Assembly: GCA_036898135.1 (NCBI GenBank)
Contig: CM072511.1
Coordinates: 49,251,081-49,315,080 of the forward strand
Length of the DNA: 64,000 bases
Direction of reading: 5' to 3'
Source: Oncomelania hupensis
Lineage: Eukaryota; Mollusca; Gastropoda; Littorinimorpha; Pomatiopsidae
A program made the position numbers and the translations under genes. The notes below the pieces were generated by a model. That model made no database searches. It saw only the letters and a list, made by a program, of their open reading frames with translations, and was not told where the DNA came from. Position 1 is the stretch's first letter. Every line of letters starts with the position of its first letter. Positions 11,362 through 30,903 of the stretch are shown in pieces.

Positions 11362-13702
11362 TTATTTTCTCCTCCCGTTCATCTCAAAGACAGTGTAATC
11401 TTCATCATCATCTTCTCCTTGCCCAAGTGGCTCCATCTCCACATCCTCTCGAGTTGCTATCACCCCATATTTTCTTGACTTGTTTCGCCTTCGTCGTAAC
11501 CTGTGGAAAACAACTGGTCTTCAATTTCAAATTTTAACTAATGTCAGGGTTTAAATTTCCTGCTACTAGTGTCATACTATGTGTTTCAACTATATGTTCT
11601 TATCAACAAAAAAGCAGCACTCTACTAGTACTATTGTTCAGTAATCATGACTTGAGCGGAATGTGTTTAAACCAGTCAACTGATTTTGTTCGTTTAAATA
11701 TCAATAATAAAACATACATGTACATTTATAATGCAGGTGTGCCAAGTGAGGAAGGGTTAACTTAAAGCATTACTGTTTTGCGTGTGTACATAATCAATTT
11801 CCCTTGACACTTTGACACAGGACTTGACAAAGTATCCTATCCTATCCCATAACTCAAAAGTCATTGGGTCACCACAGATGATCGTTTAACATCTTTCTCT
11901 GTCCTCATCAACCCAGCGTCAAGCCAGTCCATTCTCGAAGGTTGTCATCCCACCTCTTTTTCTGTCTCCCTCTTCTTCTGCCTCCTTGCACCATGCCTTG
12001 CAGGATGGTCTTTGCAAGGCCTGAGGCGCTGGTGATGTGGCCATACCATCAGAGTTTCCGTTTCTTCACCAATGTTAGCATGTCATCATGTTGTACAATG
12101 GCTTGTGTGATGGTCTGTCGAACATCGTCATTGGTGATGAGCTGGGTATAGGAATTGCCAAGAAGCACCTCATCTCCATGCTTTGTATTCTTCGTTGTAG
12201 GTCTGCTGTGAGGGTCCATGTTTCGCAAGCGTATAGGATGATGGAGATGACAAGGGAGCGCAGCAGCCTTGCCAGTTATAAATCTATAAAATTTCAATTG
12301 GAGATCTCCCCCCCCCCCCCCCTATTTTCCGTCCCTTACATGACACATGTCTCACCAAAACTGCTGTCAATGCCCAAATTCCAACAGATATGATTTTAAG
12401 AGTGTAAAAATAGTAAAATGCAATTTTCAGAAGGGGTCCTTTGACTAGTTGAGCACTTTCACCTCCGAGATTGTATCATGGAACTTTTTTTTTAAAGAAA
12501 ACCATCTAGATAGTTAATGAAGAGAGGACTTGCTCTACTTATGTTTAAAATACAAGAGCAAAATAATGATTCTTGTTCTTCAGTTCAACTGACAGTTGAC
12601 AACCAAAAAAAGTCCACCAGCAAGCAACCAAAAGATACTATCAATAGCACTATCCGACTGTAGTCAAAAAAGCTCCAGTGTGGTGATTCATCAACCATGG
12701 ATTAGAGAGGATAAACAATAAATTATATACAAGCAAAATCGATAAACTAGCCAATGATCTTATTAAAGAGGTATGACTAATCAACCATGGGTGTAATTCA
12801 TCCATTTCCTGATATCCACCATGCCTATAAAAAAGTATAAAGAATTAATAAAGATATTGTACATCTGAAATTAAAGATAAGGAATTGCTCTTCAATTTAT
12901 TATTTAGGCAATCGATGAAAACAGATCTCCAACAATGTCTTTTCTGTTCAGTCCTTCACTGATTGGTGCCAGCTGTTGCTTGCCAAGCCACAGGCTGGGA
13001 AGTCTAGTGTTTCATAGGCCTCAATTATACTATGTACGTATGTAGCAGACCCTCGAGTTTACAAAGACGAAAGAAAAGACTTCAAGTTTCAGAGCCTGTG
13101 GCCAAGCCTGAACAACAATACATCTATAGAATAAACATACTTTAATCAATACTCCTGTGGCAATATCAATGTTCTTTTAACTGGCGTTTAAAAAAGGAAA
13201 ATCAAAATACCATAACTAGTTTTAATTAATTTATTTATGCAACTAAAACTGTTACTGTTCTGTAGAGAATTAATAAATTGCTAATAAAATTAAAATGTAC
13301 TCGCCTTACAGCTTTGACTATGAAGTAGATTACAACAATTCCTGTCACTCCAAGCAAAACATACATAGTGCGGAACAACATATCGCGATTTTCTGACATT
13401 TTATCCCAAAACTTGGTGTAAAATGCTCTGCTGTCTTCAGCACAACCGGTGCCATTGCTACCAGCTGTGCAATTAATTTCCTCTGTTGAATCTGGCTTTT
13501 TTACTGGAACTGAGGTTGTGGTTTTTTCCTCTGTATCTGTCCTCACTGTAACACTATTAACACTTTTTCCAGTTTCACCAGTCTTTTCACTAACGTCTGG
13601 GCCGTCTCCAACAGCTGTATGTGTATCTGTTGCTGAAGACGAGAATACAGAAAGGACAATCAACACAGCAGCTACAGAAAAGGCACGTCTTGCTAATTCC
13701 AT
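11362..13702 (-). CDS. FAM174: FAM174-family single-pass membrane protein, two coding exons, GC-AG intron
   Basis: Exon 1 is 13305-13702 (ATG at 13700-13702) and exon 2 is 11362-11500 (TAA stop), giving 178 residues. Layout: signal peptide about 1-24; Thr/Ser/Glu-rich lumenal region with sequons NCT (77) and NGT (83); conserved juxtamembrane block FYTKFWDKMSENRDMLFRTM (94-113); transmembrane helix about 112-130; basic stop-transfer LRRRRNKSRKYG; acidic C-tail (GEDDDEDYTVF). This is the FAM174A/B/C layout. In-frame joining to LRRRRNK needs a donor AAG|GCGAGT, a GC-AG intron; both nearby GT sites give the wrong phase. The 1.8-kb intron holds a LINE fragment. The paralogue (A, B or C) cannot be assigned. 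Family members are linked to plasma membrane/Golgi integrity; the function here is inferred only. Confidence 0.88.
11831..12273 (-). mobile_element. RTE-like LINE, 3' fragment in FAM174 intron
   Basis: The + strand shows the complement of the LINE 3' end: tail CCTATCCTATCCC, then the antisense of the region found in the near-complete copy at 37.7-41.0 kb (for example antisense of the QRRIQ and SKVRLL region). It is 5'-truncated at about 12273 and diverged, with small indels. It contributes the antisense reading frames seen here, which are not genes. Confidence 0.85.
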
Positions 13703-16635
13703 GTTTCTGGTTTCTAAATATTTCCTACTTCAGTCTGATCAAGACGAAGTAAACATGATTTGTCTGCTCCAGCTGCATCAGCAGCAATAGACAACAAGCT
13801 GTCTTAATTCCACGCAGTGATCGTCGTAGTAATCGTTCATCACATGCCCATACGTCAGTCTAAAACAGGAAGTGTTGACACGATTCGTCTCGGCGACAGC
13901 TTCCGTTGTGTTGGACACACGCGGTTGTTCGGTACACTTCGTCTTACAAATAATGAACGGATGTTGTTGATCGAGTAATTTTACCATAGATAGGCAAAAA
14001 TGATTAGTTTAAATAAAAGTCACTACACAATATAATAAAACAATATCAATAAAAAATTACATAAAAACGTATACATGCTGTAAACAATAATCTACATTAT
14101 AGGCAAACTCACAACAATATAACTTTAAAAAAAAAAAAAAATTCTATAACTTTCACTGTCAAGAGAGAATTGCACGGAGTAAGAACCATGTCAAGCAAAT
14201 CTGGCTCATGATTGTAAAAAATTTAAAAAAAAAATTTGTGTGTGAACAGTATTAGAAATAACTGGGTAACACTTAAACATTTCTCAAAGGTAATTAAATT
14301 TTCTACACAAGTATGCTATTTTCAACAAGGAAATGTTAAAAATATTGTTTACGATTTTGTTTAACGTTTTTTTTTTAAAGTCCAAATAAGAGATCGTGAG
14401 AAAGTTAGAGGGAGTCAATCACATCGTGTTTTTTTTAAATCTGTGCGCGGTATAGCATCCTTTATGTCTTTTTGTTTTGTTTTGTTTGGCTCATAGATCA
14501 GCTTTGCAGGCAGGTGAATAGGGTGGGGTGAAGGCAGAGGGTGATCTGCCATTTAAAAGGGTTATCATAACTAACTTATGAATATTAAACAGGTAATGTT
14601 CTGTGCTTTCCTATCATGTGTATTTCTTTGAACAACGCCAATGGCATCAACACGGACATCAAAGTCCAAGGCCAATCCCTCAACACAGTGCATAGCTTCA
14701 AATATTTAGGAGCCATTGTATCAGACAATGAGTCCCGACAGGAAGTCCTCTCCAGGATCGCACAAACAACTGCTGCCATCGCAAGGTTGAAGCCCATTTG
14801 GAAAGACAGCACCATCAGTCTACACTCCAAGGTATAAGACTACTGAGCTCCCTTGTCATCTCCATCTTCCTATATATGCTTGCGAAACATGGACCCTCAC
14901 AGCAGATCTACAATGAAGAATACAAAGCATTGGGATGAGGTGCTACAGAAGACTTCTGGGCATTTCCTATACCCAGCACATCACCAACGATGAAGTCTGA
15001 CAGACCATCACACAAGCCATTGGACAACACGATGACCTGCTCACAGTGGTGAAGAAACAGAAACTCTGATGGTATGGCCACGTTACCAGATCATCAGGCC
15101 ATGCAAAGACCATCCTACAAGGCACAGTGCTAGGAGGTAGAAGAGGAGGGAGACCGAAAAAGAGGTGGGAGGACAACATTCGAAAATGGACTGGTTTAAA
15201 AAAAAATTGACACAGCGATGCCATAAGGGTTGCTGAGGACAGAGAAAGATGGAGTACACTGGTTAAACAATCATCTGTGGTGCCCATACAACCTCCGAGT
15301 TACGAGATATGATAGGATGATTTAAATGCTCCAAGAAAAAAACTTCACAATGATGATGATGATGATGAGATAACACCTTATTGGCATTTTTCGTCACAGG
15401 ATTGTATGACGATTTATCTCGTCATAAGCAGTCAAGGGGTTAAACAAATTACAATGTGTGATTTAAGACAAGCTAAATAATATAGATGTTATGTCATGGC
15501 TTCTCCATATTCAGAGAAATAATAACAGAAGAAATAAAAACAAAGATTCAAAATATATTCATTATTGTCCCTACAAGGAATTTAGTATACAGTGTGTAAA
15601 TTTCCGATGAACAAAAAGGAAGGCAATAATACATGCAAAAATACAACAAAACATATGCATAATTATATCACATAAACACTAAATGTAACACTGCAATGCA
15701 ATAAAAATTATGTTAACTTCTGCTTCTAGGCAATCAGTCAGCAACTCTCACTAATCAAATTTATCCCATACACTCAGAAGCATTCTGCAACTGCAATCTC
15801 CCACTAACCAAGCACATATCCTTCCAACATAAAAATATGTATACAGGTAGTCAAGTCAAGAAATCTTTATTCGCAAAAATACAGTGAAAATTTGGCGTTT
15901 CGCTTGTAACATACAAATAACCACATTCATACACCTATCCCAACACAACGGGCAGGCTCACAGTTAGCAAAGAATACATAAATACACGACACAGGAGCAG
16001 TGAAAACTACATATTACATAGAACATATACATGATAAAATATATATATAAAAACAGACTTGAGATACTGTAGCAGTAATGTAATGTAATAACGTATAAAA
16101 TAAAATGGTATTAAAAGAGGGGAACAATGTGCTATTAAAACAGGAAATTGGGGGAAGCATTAAGTGAGGTCTTAGCATATACATATAGACTGGAATGCTT
16201 TTTATTTTTACAGTATATATATATTATATCTATATATGCTAATTTGAAAAAGATGCAACAGATTTACTTTGACTATTTATTTATTTTGAGTTCAACTGAG
16301 AGCTAGCGATGGATAGCGAGAAAAAGAGATGGAGGTAATTACCCCATCTTTTCTGCACTTTTTATATATCAATACATGGTTATTGTCCCTGTTTGGCACA
16401 TAGATCAATTTGGGGAGCATGGGGGTGACCACCCACCAGTGAAATAGGTTGTCATACCTAACTTATTAATATTAAACAGTCAATTTTCCGAGTTTTCCTG
16501 TTGGTATTTGATTTGTGTTGCAGACTGTTTTAAGTAAAGGAGATTATAATATATATATGTGAAATGGCATGCTATCAAAAGAGTAATAGTATTTAGACCT
16601 GTTTTCCTAAATTTGATAAACAGTTCGACACAGAA

Positions 16636-16666
<31 letters not shown>

Positions 16667-16948
16667 AAGAGAGAGGAGGTTGAAGTGAATGGGAGTAAGG
16701 AGAGAGGAAAGATGTTGAAACAAACAAACAAAAAATTTTAAATATACATGATAAACACATTGGAAGATACAAGCAAATACCATGCGCTTTTCGTATTATT
16801 GATCACTTTCCTTTCACATCAACATCAAGATGAACATATTTTGCATACCGCGACAGTCTTAGAATAGAGTACTTTCCTTTTCAGTAATATAAATAACATA
16901 GTATTTTGTACTGTAAATATAATCATTTCAGTTTTGTCCATTGTAGGG
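13703..16948. other. Intergenic DNA between FAM174 and AFG2B
   Basis: No coding region seen apart from a LINE fragment (14632-15319). It contains a (GAT)n run at 15350-15370, a (GA)n run at 16637-16675, and a diverged repeat pair at about 14480-14610 and 16385-16500 sharing TCATAMCTAACTTAT and AATATTAAACAG. A segment near 15860 reads 'aagaaatctttattcgcaa', resembling a retroposed 3' end. The promoter of FAM174 should lie just after 13703, and the 3' UTR of AFG2B just before 16949. Confidence 0.55.
14632..15319 (+). mobile_element. RTE-like LINE, 3' fragment
   Basis: Begins at the GINTDIKVQGQSLNTVHSFK region and runs through YLGAIVSDN, the C-terminal domain and 3' UTR to the tail 'gagatatgataggatga'. 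Frameshifts and stops break the frame (for example after HSKV near 14835). 5'-truncated copy of the family represented at 37686-41034. Confidence 0.85.
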
Positions 16949-24044
<7,096 letters not shown>

Positions 24045-24427
24045 TTTTCAAATACTTTAGCTAGAATATCAAAGTTTAGTTTTTTATGAAGTACGTTGCT
24101 AAATGTATAAACCGAGGTAAATAAGGCTGGATAAATTCTTAACACAGACTTTTGCCAACTACAGCGGTAAACACAATCACGCGTTTGTTTATTCGGATGC
24201 CACCATCTTAAATAGTAAAATTATGGATTTTGTTCTTTCCTATTAAAATAAATAATATCCTTTATTCACCGATAATTTCTAATAGGTTTTGAAATGTATG
24301 TAAACTTTTTTTCCATTTATTTTGTTGTATATTTAATTTTCTAATTATATTTATTTAAAATTTGACTGATGAAGACCAGTCTTTTTTGTGCATTTATATT
24401 TGTTTCTGGCAATAGGACACAGGTAGC
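24045..24427. promoter_or_regulatory. Divergent AFG2B/MRPL54 promoter region
   Basis: Only 383 bp separate the start codons of AFG2B (24044, minus) and MRPL54 (24428, plus), so both transcription starts and 5' UTRs must share this segment unless upstream exons exist. CCACCATCTTA at 24200-24210 (complement TAAGATGGTGG) resembles a YY1 site, common in divergent housekeeping promoters. No TATA box is assigned. Confidence 0.55.
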
Positions 24428-25731
24428 ATGGCGACCTCAATTTTCTCTTTGGCAAGGGTCACGCAAAATTGCTTGAATGCAACCACATACTGCCGAATTT
24501 TTGTGGCAAATTATGCCAAGAAAGTTGGTGGTGCAGGTATGTATTGCTGTTTTACTTCTAGACTATCATATGCTTCCTTAAGTTTTATTTATTTGTGAAA
24601 GGCGCACACTATTTATTTAGTGTTTATTTTTATTCTGAAGACTGAACCAATGACACCTTAAGTTAATGTCTTATGAATGCTAAACAGTTTTTTCCCCGCA
24701 AAGTCGCACAAATTAAACGGAGGTTTTGGGCAATCATCAAGACCAGCACCCACACTCACCCACTGAAAATACCACAGAAAATAATTGCTGCTGTATGAGC
24801 ATCGCCATCAGGATCTAGCGTAGAGCTCTATTATTGTCTTTGGTGCGATGGACTGACTGCGTGCACGCACAGATTAGACACAGTTTAAATTTCAGCGCAA
24901 TATAGCAGAATACACAAGAATTAAAAATATTATTACATACACATAAGAAGTAATCCAATCCATAAATAATAAATAAATAACAAATAAATAACAAAATATA
25001 CGGTTAAGTACATACAATAAACTAGAGGTGAATGTCATATAAAAAAGTAAACTGCCCCGAAATATCACAGGTAATTGTTTCTCCGCAGAAAGCTACAATA
25101 AAAAAAAATTTAAAAAAATAAAAAATTTGCATCCCAACAATACCATACAATACAACACAACACAATACCACACAACTTTATTCCTCTCAAGCTGAGCAAT
25201 TACAATTACAAAGGCAGCATTGGCGCAAAAATAGCCAGTAAGAATAAAAATTAAAAATGACCTTACGTACAAACGGAGAGTAGTAATTTACTAATGAAAC
25301 ATGTTGTATAGTATAGGCCTATGTGTGTGTGCAGCATGATGATGATTGGAATCTTATCACTAATATCCATGCTACATAGCATGTTCAGTGTAGAAATATA
25401 CAATAGTTTTTAATTTTTCTTGGTTTATTTCCCCCCAGGTAGCAAAATCAGCGCACAGCCTGTGAAGAAGCCAACAATTGAAGTTGAAAAAGATGCTGCC
25501 AAACTCACCAGTTTCTGCTGCGGTGCAAATATTTACACTACTGGCTCTGATCCACCTCTTAGACCAGACAGTGAATACCCAGAATGGCTGTGGTCACTAC
25601 GACTGGACCGTCAGCCACCAGACCTCAGTGAACTTGACCCAGATACTTTTCAGTACTGGAGACGACTCCGCAAGATGACTCTGAGACACAAGAATAAACT
25701 TATGAAAGTTAGCAGGCTTAAGAGACATTGA
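24428..25731 (+). CDS. MRPL54: Mitochondrial ribosomal protein L54 (mL54), two exons
   Basis: Exon 1 is 24428-24536 and exon 2 is 25439-25731 (TGA stop), joined through a GT-AG intron with phase 1, giving 133 residues. The N-terminal 35 or so residues (ATSIFSLARVTQNCLNATTY) are Arg-containing and acid-free, as in a mitochondrial presequence. The family core follows: LTSFCCGANIYTTGSD, EYPEWLWSLRLD, then LDPDTFQYWRRLRKMTLRHKNK and a basic C-terminus. mL54 is a component of the mitochondrial large subunit. Length and motifs match animal mL54. The 0.9-kb intron carries a (CAATAC)-like retroposon-tail segment at 25140-25200. Head to head with AFG2B. Confidence 0.95.
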
Positions 25732-27200
25732 AGCAGGCAGTATCTAGTATTAGTTTGTTTGATTATTGGGGTTAGGGGTGTTAAAATTTTGTTTTAATTA
25801 ATGTATGTTTTTTACTAATTAAGCACATTATGACTACATCTTACATTTGAGGATTTATTGAAGTGCATATGTATTCAAAGTAGTAAACATTCAGTTGTCT
25901 ATATTTATTTTTTCTTTCAGCTAGCTCCTGCTGCATTAAAGGTGGCTGTGAAAGAATGATCATGTGCAACTGATGTTGACAGACATGTTTAAATGAAGAT
26001 TGTGCTGCTTGTGTTTGTTCAAACATTTGTACTATACTGTATTTTGTAATTACTTTGGAATAATGAAATAACACAGAATACAATTTAATATTTGTAAAAA
26101 AAAATTGTTCCTGCCTGGCTTCTATTCAATATTAAGTGACTGTGTAGTGTGAGGTTAGACTGTGATTCTGGTGGATGGATGTGGGTGAGGGAGATGGGAT
26201 GACCAGACTTTTTCGTTCATCGTTCGAGTGCTAGAAAAATACGTTTCATCAAGACGTGAACATGTACTCTACTTGTATTTAATAATTGAAGTGATTGCAA
26301 ATAAAACCCACATGACAAGTTTGGTAATTTAAAACAAAAATCCCTTTTATTGACTTGCATATGTTCAGCAATGTGAATGTATGTACTCAATCCAAAAATC
26401 AAAATGTTCAGATTTCAGCAAATATATTATGTGAGAATTGAGTTCTAAATAGTCCAAGAATTGTAGAAAAGATTAGTGTTTCTGAACCCAGGATGATCAT
26501 GTAGAGAAGGAACTAAGAACTGTGTTCCCATTGTAGATTTCTTGTCAAAATTGTCAGTATCGCACAGCGTTATACTTTGATGAAAGACTTTCACCTTACC
26601 ATCAGAGTATAAGGCAGTGCAATACTTTGACATTCTGGTTTTACATTGTGGTCCTGTATTTTATTATGCTTTTCTATTCATGTCCCCTATATGCGCAAAG
26701 TGTCCGGGGACTCTAATCTAGGAAATGAACGAATGAACGTCAACTTTGGCTGGGGGGAATCTTCATTGGATACACTGAATTATTAGTTGTTTTTTCTACA
26801 GTCCAAGAATTATACTACAGAATACAGAATCCTGTATTGTCCTCATAAATATTAAAAGGGGGAATTGTGTATAGGGTCCAGCAACATACAAAAAAATCGA
26901 AATGTGTTCAAAAATACAAAACAATCCAATTGAATTGAAATACATTTAAAACTGAATAATAATAAAACATTGATTAATATTTGTCGACGATGACAGTTTG
27001 ACATACTCACATATATGGGGGAAGAATAAAAGTGCCTACGTACACACACGCCCACCCACACACCATCGCCGAAGCAAGAAATGCACAGTCTAGCGTCATC
27101 ACATGCATCGAGTATATTAACACAACGTGCAAGTTTGGCCTATCTGGTTCCAAGGTCAAAGTCACTGGAGCTGTCCAAAGTCGTCACATATGGGTACTTG
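25732..27200. other. MRPL54 3' flank and intergenic DNA
   Basis: The MRPL54 3' UTR probably ends near 26090, where a run of A follows 'tttaatatttgta'. A segment at 26690-26740 has the look of a retroposon tail (GAACGAATGAACG). Otherwise no gene or clear repeat is visible. Confidence 0.5.
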
Positions 27201-27209
27201 ACCCTAAAC

Positions 27210-27673
27210 ACCCCCGTTGGGGTGCCGGGGGTTTCAGTATAAATAGTATCCCCACTTTCTGGAAATTTAGTGCTTTAAATTCCCACTGTCTCTGTCTTTC
27301 TCATTTGCTCTTTCTCATTCCTGCTCTGTTCTATCAATCTGCTATACTATCTTCTTCTTCGCTAGACCAGTGACCTACCTTTTTTCTTAAAAACTCTTCC
27401 GGGTCACGACTCCTTATTTGTGTATGAGGTCTGTTGGATCAGCTTGGGAATATTGGACGCTTTCTGCCAGGTGGTCACTAGGGCTTCCTATGATGTTATT
27501 ATTTAGCAATGTAGGCATTTTATATTATGTGTTTTGTTGATAATTTATAATGATGTTTGTATTCTATTTTGTTTTTGTAAACGGGGGTTCGATAAATTAG
27601 AGTAATTAAGTGACTGGCTGGTGGAGAGCTTTCAGTTTTGCCACTATGGTTGTTTCAGCAGATCTTTTATGCA
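27210..27673 (+). mobile_element. Retroposon family A copy, 3' truncated, abutting a LINE
   Basis: Starts ACCCCCGTTGGGGTGCCGG as in other copies, has an internal deletion near 27604, and stops at 'cagatcttttatgc', directly joined to LINE sequence at 27674. The join lacks the normal 3' end of family A, so it arose by deletion or rearrangement. Confidence 0.75.
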
Positions 27674-29004
27674 TGTGGAACCAACTGCAACAACGAGACA
27701 AATGAGAGAGGTCCGAGACTCTTGGAGTTTGCCAGATACAACAATCTGATCCTGGCAAACACAATTGGTCTCCACAAAAAATCCAGACGATGGACATGGC
27801 ACAGTCCCTGCGGGGAGCATCAAAACCAGATCGACTACATCATGGTCAAGAAACGCTCAGATCAAGCATCAACATTGGTAGGAAACGCACTTTTCCAGGA
27901 GCAGACATCGGAATTGACCACGATCTCGTGATGATGTCTTTCAGGCTTCACTTGAAGAAAGTAAACACAGCAAAGTGCACTAGACTGAAGTTCAACCTTG
28001 ACAAACTGCAAGACCCGGAGGTGGCAGAAATATTTCTAGCCACAATTGGAGGGAAATTGGCACCACTGCTCATTTTGGGAGCTAGTGAAGTAGATGTCAA
28101 CACCATGACCACCACCTTCAACTCAGCTGTGACAGATGCCGCCACTGAGATCCTTGGCAAGCACTGGCCAAAGAAGAAGTCGTGGATCACACCTGAACTT
28201 TTGGACCTCGGTGATAAACGAAGAGAGATGAAAAAGAAAAAGAACACCTCACAGGGAGCTGATGCCTACCGAAAAATCAAGAATGACATCCGAAAAGGCA
28301 TGCGCACAGCAAATGAGAACTGGATAAAAAGATCAATGCCAGGATATAGAGAACAGTCTGAACAAGAACAACAGCAAGAAGGCCTACCAGACTGTGAAGC
28401 GGCTGACAAGTGTTAAACAACCCAAGGTCTCCACGATCCAAAGCCAGAATGGCATATGCCTTACAGAAGAACAAGAAGTCTTGAATAGATGGACAGAGTA
28501 CTGCTCTTACCTTTACAACCAAACGGAAACCTATATTCTAGCATGTCCAGAGAAGAAGAAGAAATCCTCCTAATTCTCCGAGAAGAAGTTGAGGAAGTAG
28601 TGCAGTCGCTGAAGAAAGGGAAGTCGGCAGAAGTGGACAACATACCCGCGGAACTGCTTCAAGCAGGAGGAGAAACGATTATTGACGCACTCACCATTAT
28701 CTGTAACAAGATCTGGCAGAGTGGGGAGTGGCCCAATCTCTTGTCCTTACTCTTCCCAAAAAAAGGTAACCTTCAGGAGTGTGAAAATTACCGCACCATC
28801 AGCCTCTGAAAATAATACTCAACAGGTTAAAACCCCATAAGAACAAGCAGGATTCAGGACAGTACCACTGAACAGATTTTTAACCTCAGAATAATCTGCG
28901 ATAAATACCTACACCGCCAACATCTATATCATGTATTCATAGACTTCAAGAAGGCGTTTGATCGAGTCTGGTATGCAGCTCTGTGGGCAACCATGAGAGT
29001 GTAC

Positions 29005-29044
29005 ATTACATTACATGATTATTGCTTTAGATCCAGCGGGGGAA
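29005..29044 (-). mobile_element. Minimal (about 40 bp) family A insertion
   Basis: ATTACATTACATGATTATTG continuing to 'gctttagatccagcgg' is the complement of the family A 3' end, inserted into the LINE between copies of TGTAC (29000-29004, 29045-29049). An extreme 5' truncation. Confidence 0.75.
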
Positions 29045-29635
29045 TGTACAACATCAGCCCTAAAATTATTGAAGTCATCAAAAGCCTGTATGACAAGGCT
29101 ACCAGTGCAGTCCTCCATAACACCGCCATTGGTTCAGGACAACAATCGGTGTACGTCAAGGATGTCTACTCTCTCCAACCCTCTTCAACATCTTCCTAGA
29201 GCGCATCATGTCAGATGCCCTTGCAGATCACGAAGGCACAGTCAGCATAGGGGGTAGAGCAATCTCCAGCCTTTGTTTTGCGGATGACATAGATGGATTG
29301 GCTGGAGAGGACCAAGAACTTGAACAGCTGGTACAGAGGTTTGACACCACCTCCAGAGCCTATGGAATGGAAATAAGTACAGAGAAGACCAAAATGATGA
29401 CCAACAACACCAATGGCATCAACACGGACATCAAAGTCCAAGGCCAATCTCTCAACACAATGCAAAGCTTCAAATATTTAGGAGCCATTGTATCAGACAA
29501 TGGGTCCCGTCAGGAAGTCCTCTCCAGGATCGCACAAACAACTGCTGCCCTGGCAAGGTTGAAGCCAATTTGGAAAGACAAGACCATCAGTCTACATTCC
29601 AAGGTAAGGCTGCTGCACTCCCTTGTCATCTCCAT

Positions 29636-30261
29636 TCCCCCGTTGGGGTGCCGGGGGTTCAAGTATAAATAGTATCCCCACTTTCTGGAAATTTAGTGCT
29701 TTAAATTCCCACTGTCGCTGTCTTTCTCCTTTGTTCTTTCTCATTCCTACTCTGTTCTATCAATCTACTATACTATCTTCTTCTTCGCTAGACCAGTCAC
29801 CTACCTTTGTTCTTGAAAACTTTTCCGGGACAAAACTCCTCGTTTGTGTGTGGGGTCTGTTGGATCAGCATGGAAATATTGGACACTTTCTGCCAGGTGG
29901 TCACTGCATGGGGCTTCCTATGATGTTATTATTTGGCAATATAGGCATTTTGTATGTATGTGATTTCTTGACATTTTATAATGATGTTTATATTCTATTT
30001 TGTTTTTGTAAACGGGGGTTCGATAAATTAAAGTATAGCCTCAGCGTTCCCTGCGTGGGATGTCTTTGTAAAGTGACCGGCTGGTGGAATGCCTTTAATG
30101 TTACCACTAGGGTTGTTTCGGCAGATCTTTTATGCGGATCGGGGGCGAGTCCTCTTTCGGCGAAGTTGTTGTCTTGATTTTGTGGTCCTGATTTGGCTAT
30201 ACTGGTCCTGATTTGGCTCGGAAGATTTCGCTGGACCTAAAGCAATAATCATGTAATGTAA
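29636..30261 (+). mobile_element. Retroposon family A, full-length-like copy nested in LINE
   Basis: About 626 bp from TCCCCCGTTGGGG to the (ATGTA)n tail, flanked by TGTCATCTCCAT at 29624-29635 and 30262-30273. Removing the insert and one duplicate restores the LINE sequence. A 184-residue open frame crosses this copy but is not kept in the others. Confidence 0.9.
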
Positions 30262-30664
30262 TGTCATCTCCATCTTCCTATATGCTTGCGAAACATGGAC
30301 CCTCACAGCAGATCTACAACGAAGAATACAAAGCATGGACACGAGGTGCTACAAAAGACTTCTGGGCATTACCTATACTCAGCAAATCACCAACGACGAA
30401 GTCCGACAGGCAATCACACAAGCCATTGGACAACACGATGACCTGCTCACTGTGGTGAAGAAACTGAAACTCCGATGGTGTGCAAGGAGGTAGAAGAAGA
30501 GGGAGACCGAAAAAGAGGTGGGAGGACAACATTCGAGAATGGACTGGTTTGACATTGAGCGAAGCCATCGGGGTTGCTGAGGACAGAGAAAGATGGAGTA
30601 TGCTGGTTAAACAATCATCTGCGGTGCCCCAACGATCTCAGAGTTACGGGATAGGGTAGGATAG

Positions 30665-30903
30665 GAAACGGGGGTTCGATAAATTAGAGTGTAGCCTCGC
30701 CGTCCCCTGAGTGGGATGATTTTATTGTAAAGTGACCGGCTCGTGGAGTGCCTTCGGTGTTACCGCTAGGGTTGTTTCAGCAGATCTTTTATACGGATCA
30801 GGGGTGTCTTTTTTTTTAACTAAGTTGTAGTCCTGACTTTGTGGTCCTGATTCGGCTCTTTGCAGTCCGCTGGACCCTGTAAGCAATGAATAACTAACTA
30901 ACC
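30665..30903 (+). mobile_element. Retroposon family A, 5'-truncated copy
   Basis: Starts within the element (ACGGGGGTTCGATAAATTAG) right after the LINE tail and runs to the AACTAACTAAC tail with GTCCGCTGGACCCTGTAAGC before it. About 240 bp. Confidence 0.85.

Larger units (their letters stand above)
27674..30664 (+). pseudogene. RTE-like LINE, damaged long copy with two nested insertions
   Basis: Runs from the endonuclease C-terminal half (NQIDYIMVKKR at about 27822) through the RT (FIDFKKAFDRVW near 28940; FADDIDGLAG near 29278) to the C-terminal domain and a (TAGGA)n tail. It is broken many times: loss of one T after KKR near 27857, deletions near 28340, 28520, 28735 and 28810-28850, and two family A insertions at 29005-29044 and 29636-30261. 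Not functional. Confidence 0.88.

Noticed and set aside
29623..30177. 184-residue frame in a retroposon family A copy
   Set aside because: The frame is broken by stops or shifts in the copies at 18.9, 48.0 and 63.2 kb, so shared nucleotide identity explains the apparent protein similarity.
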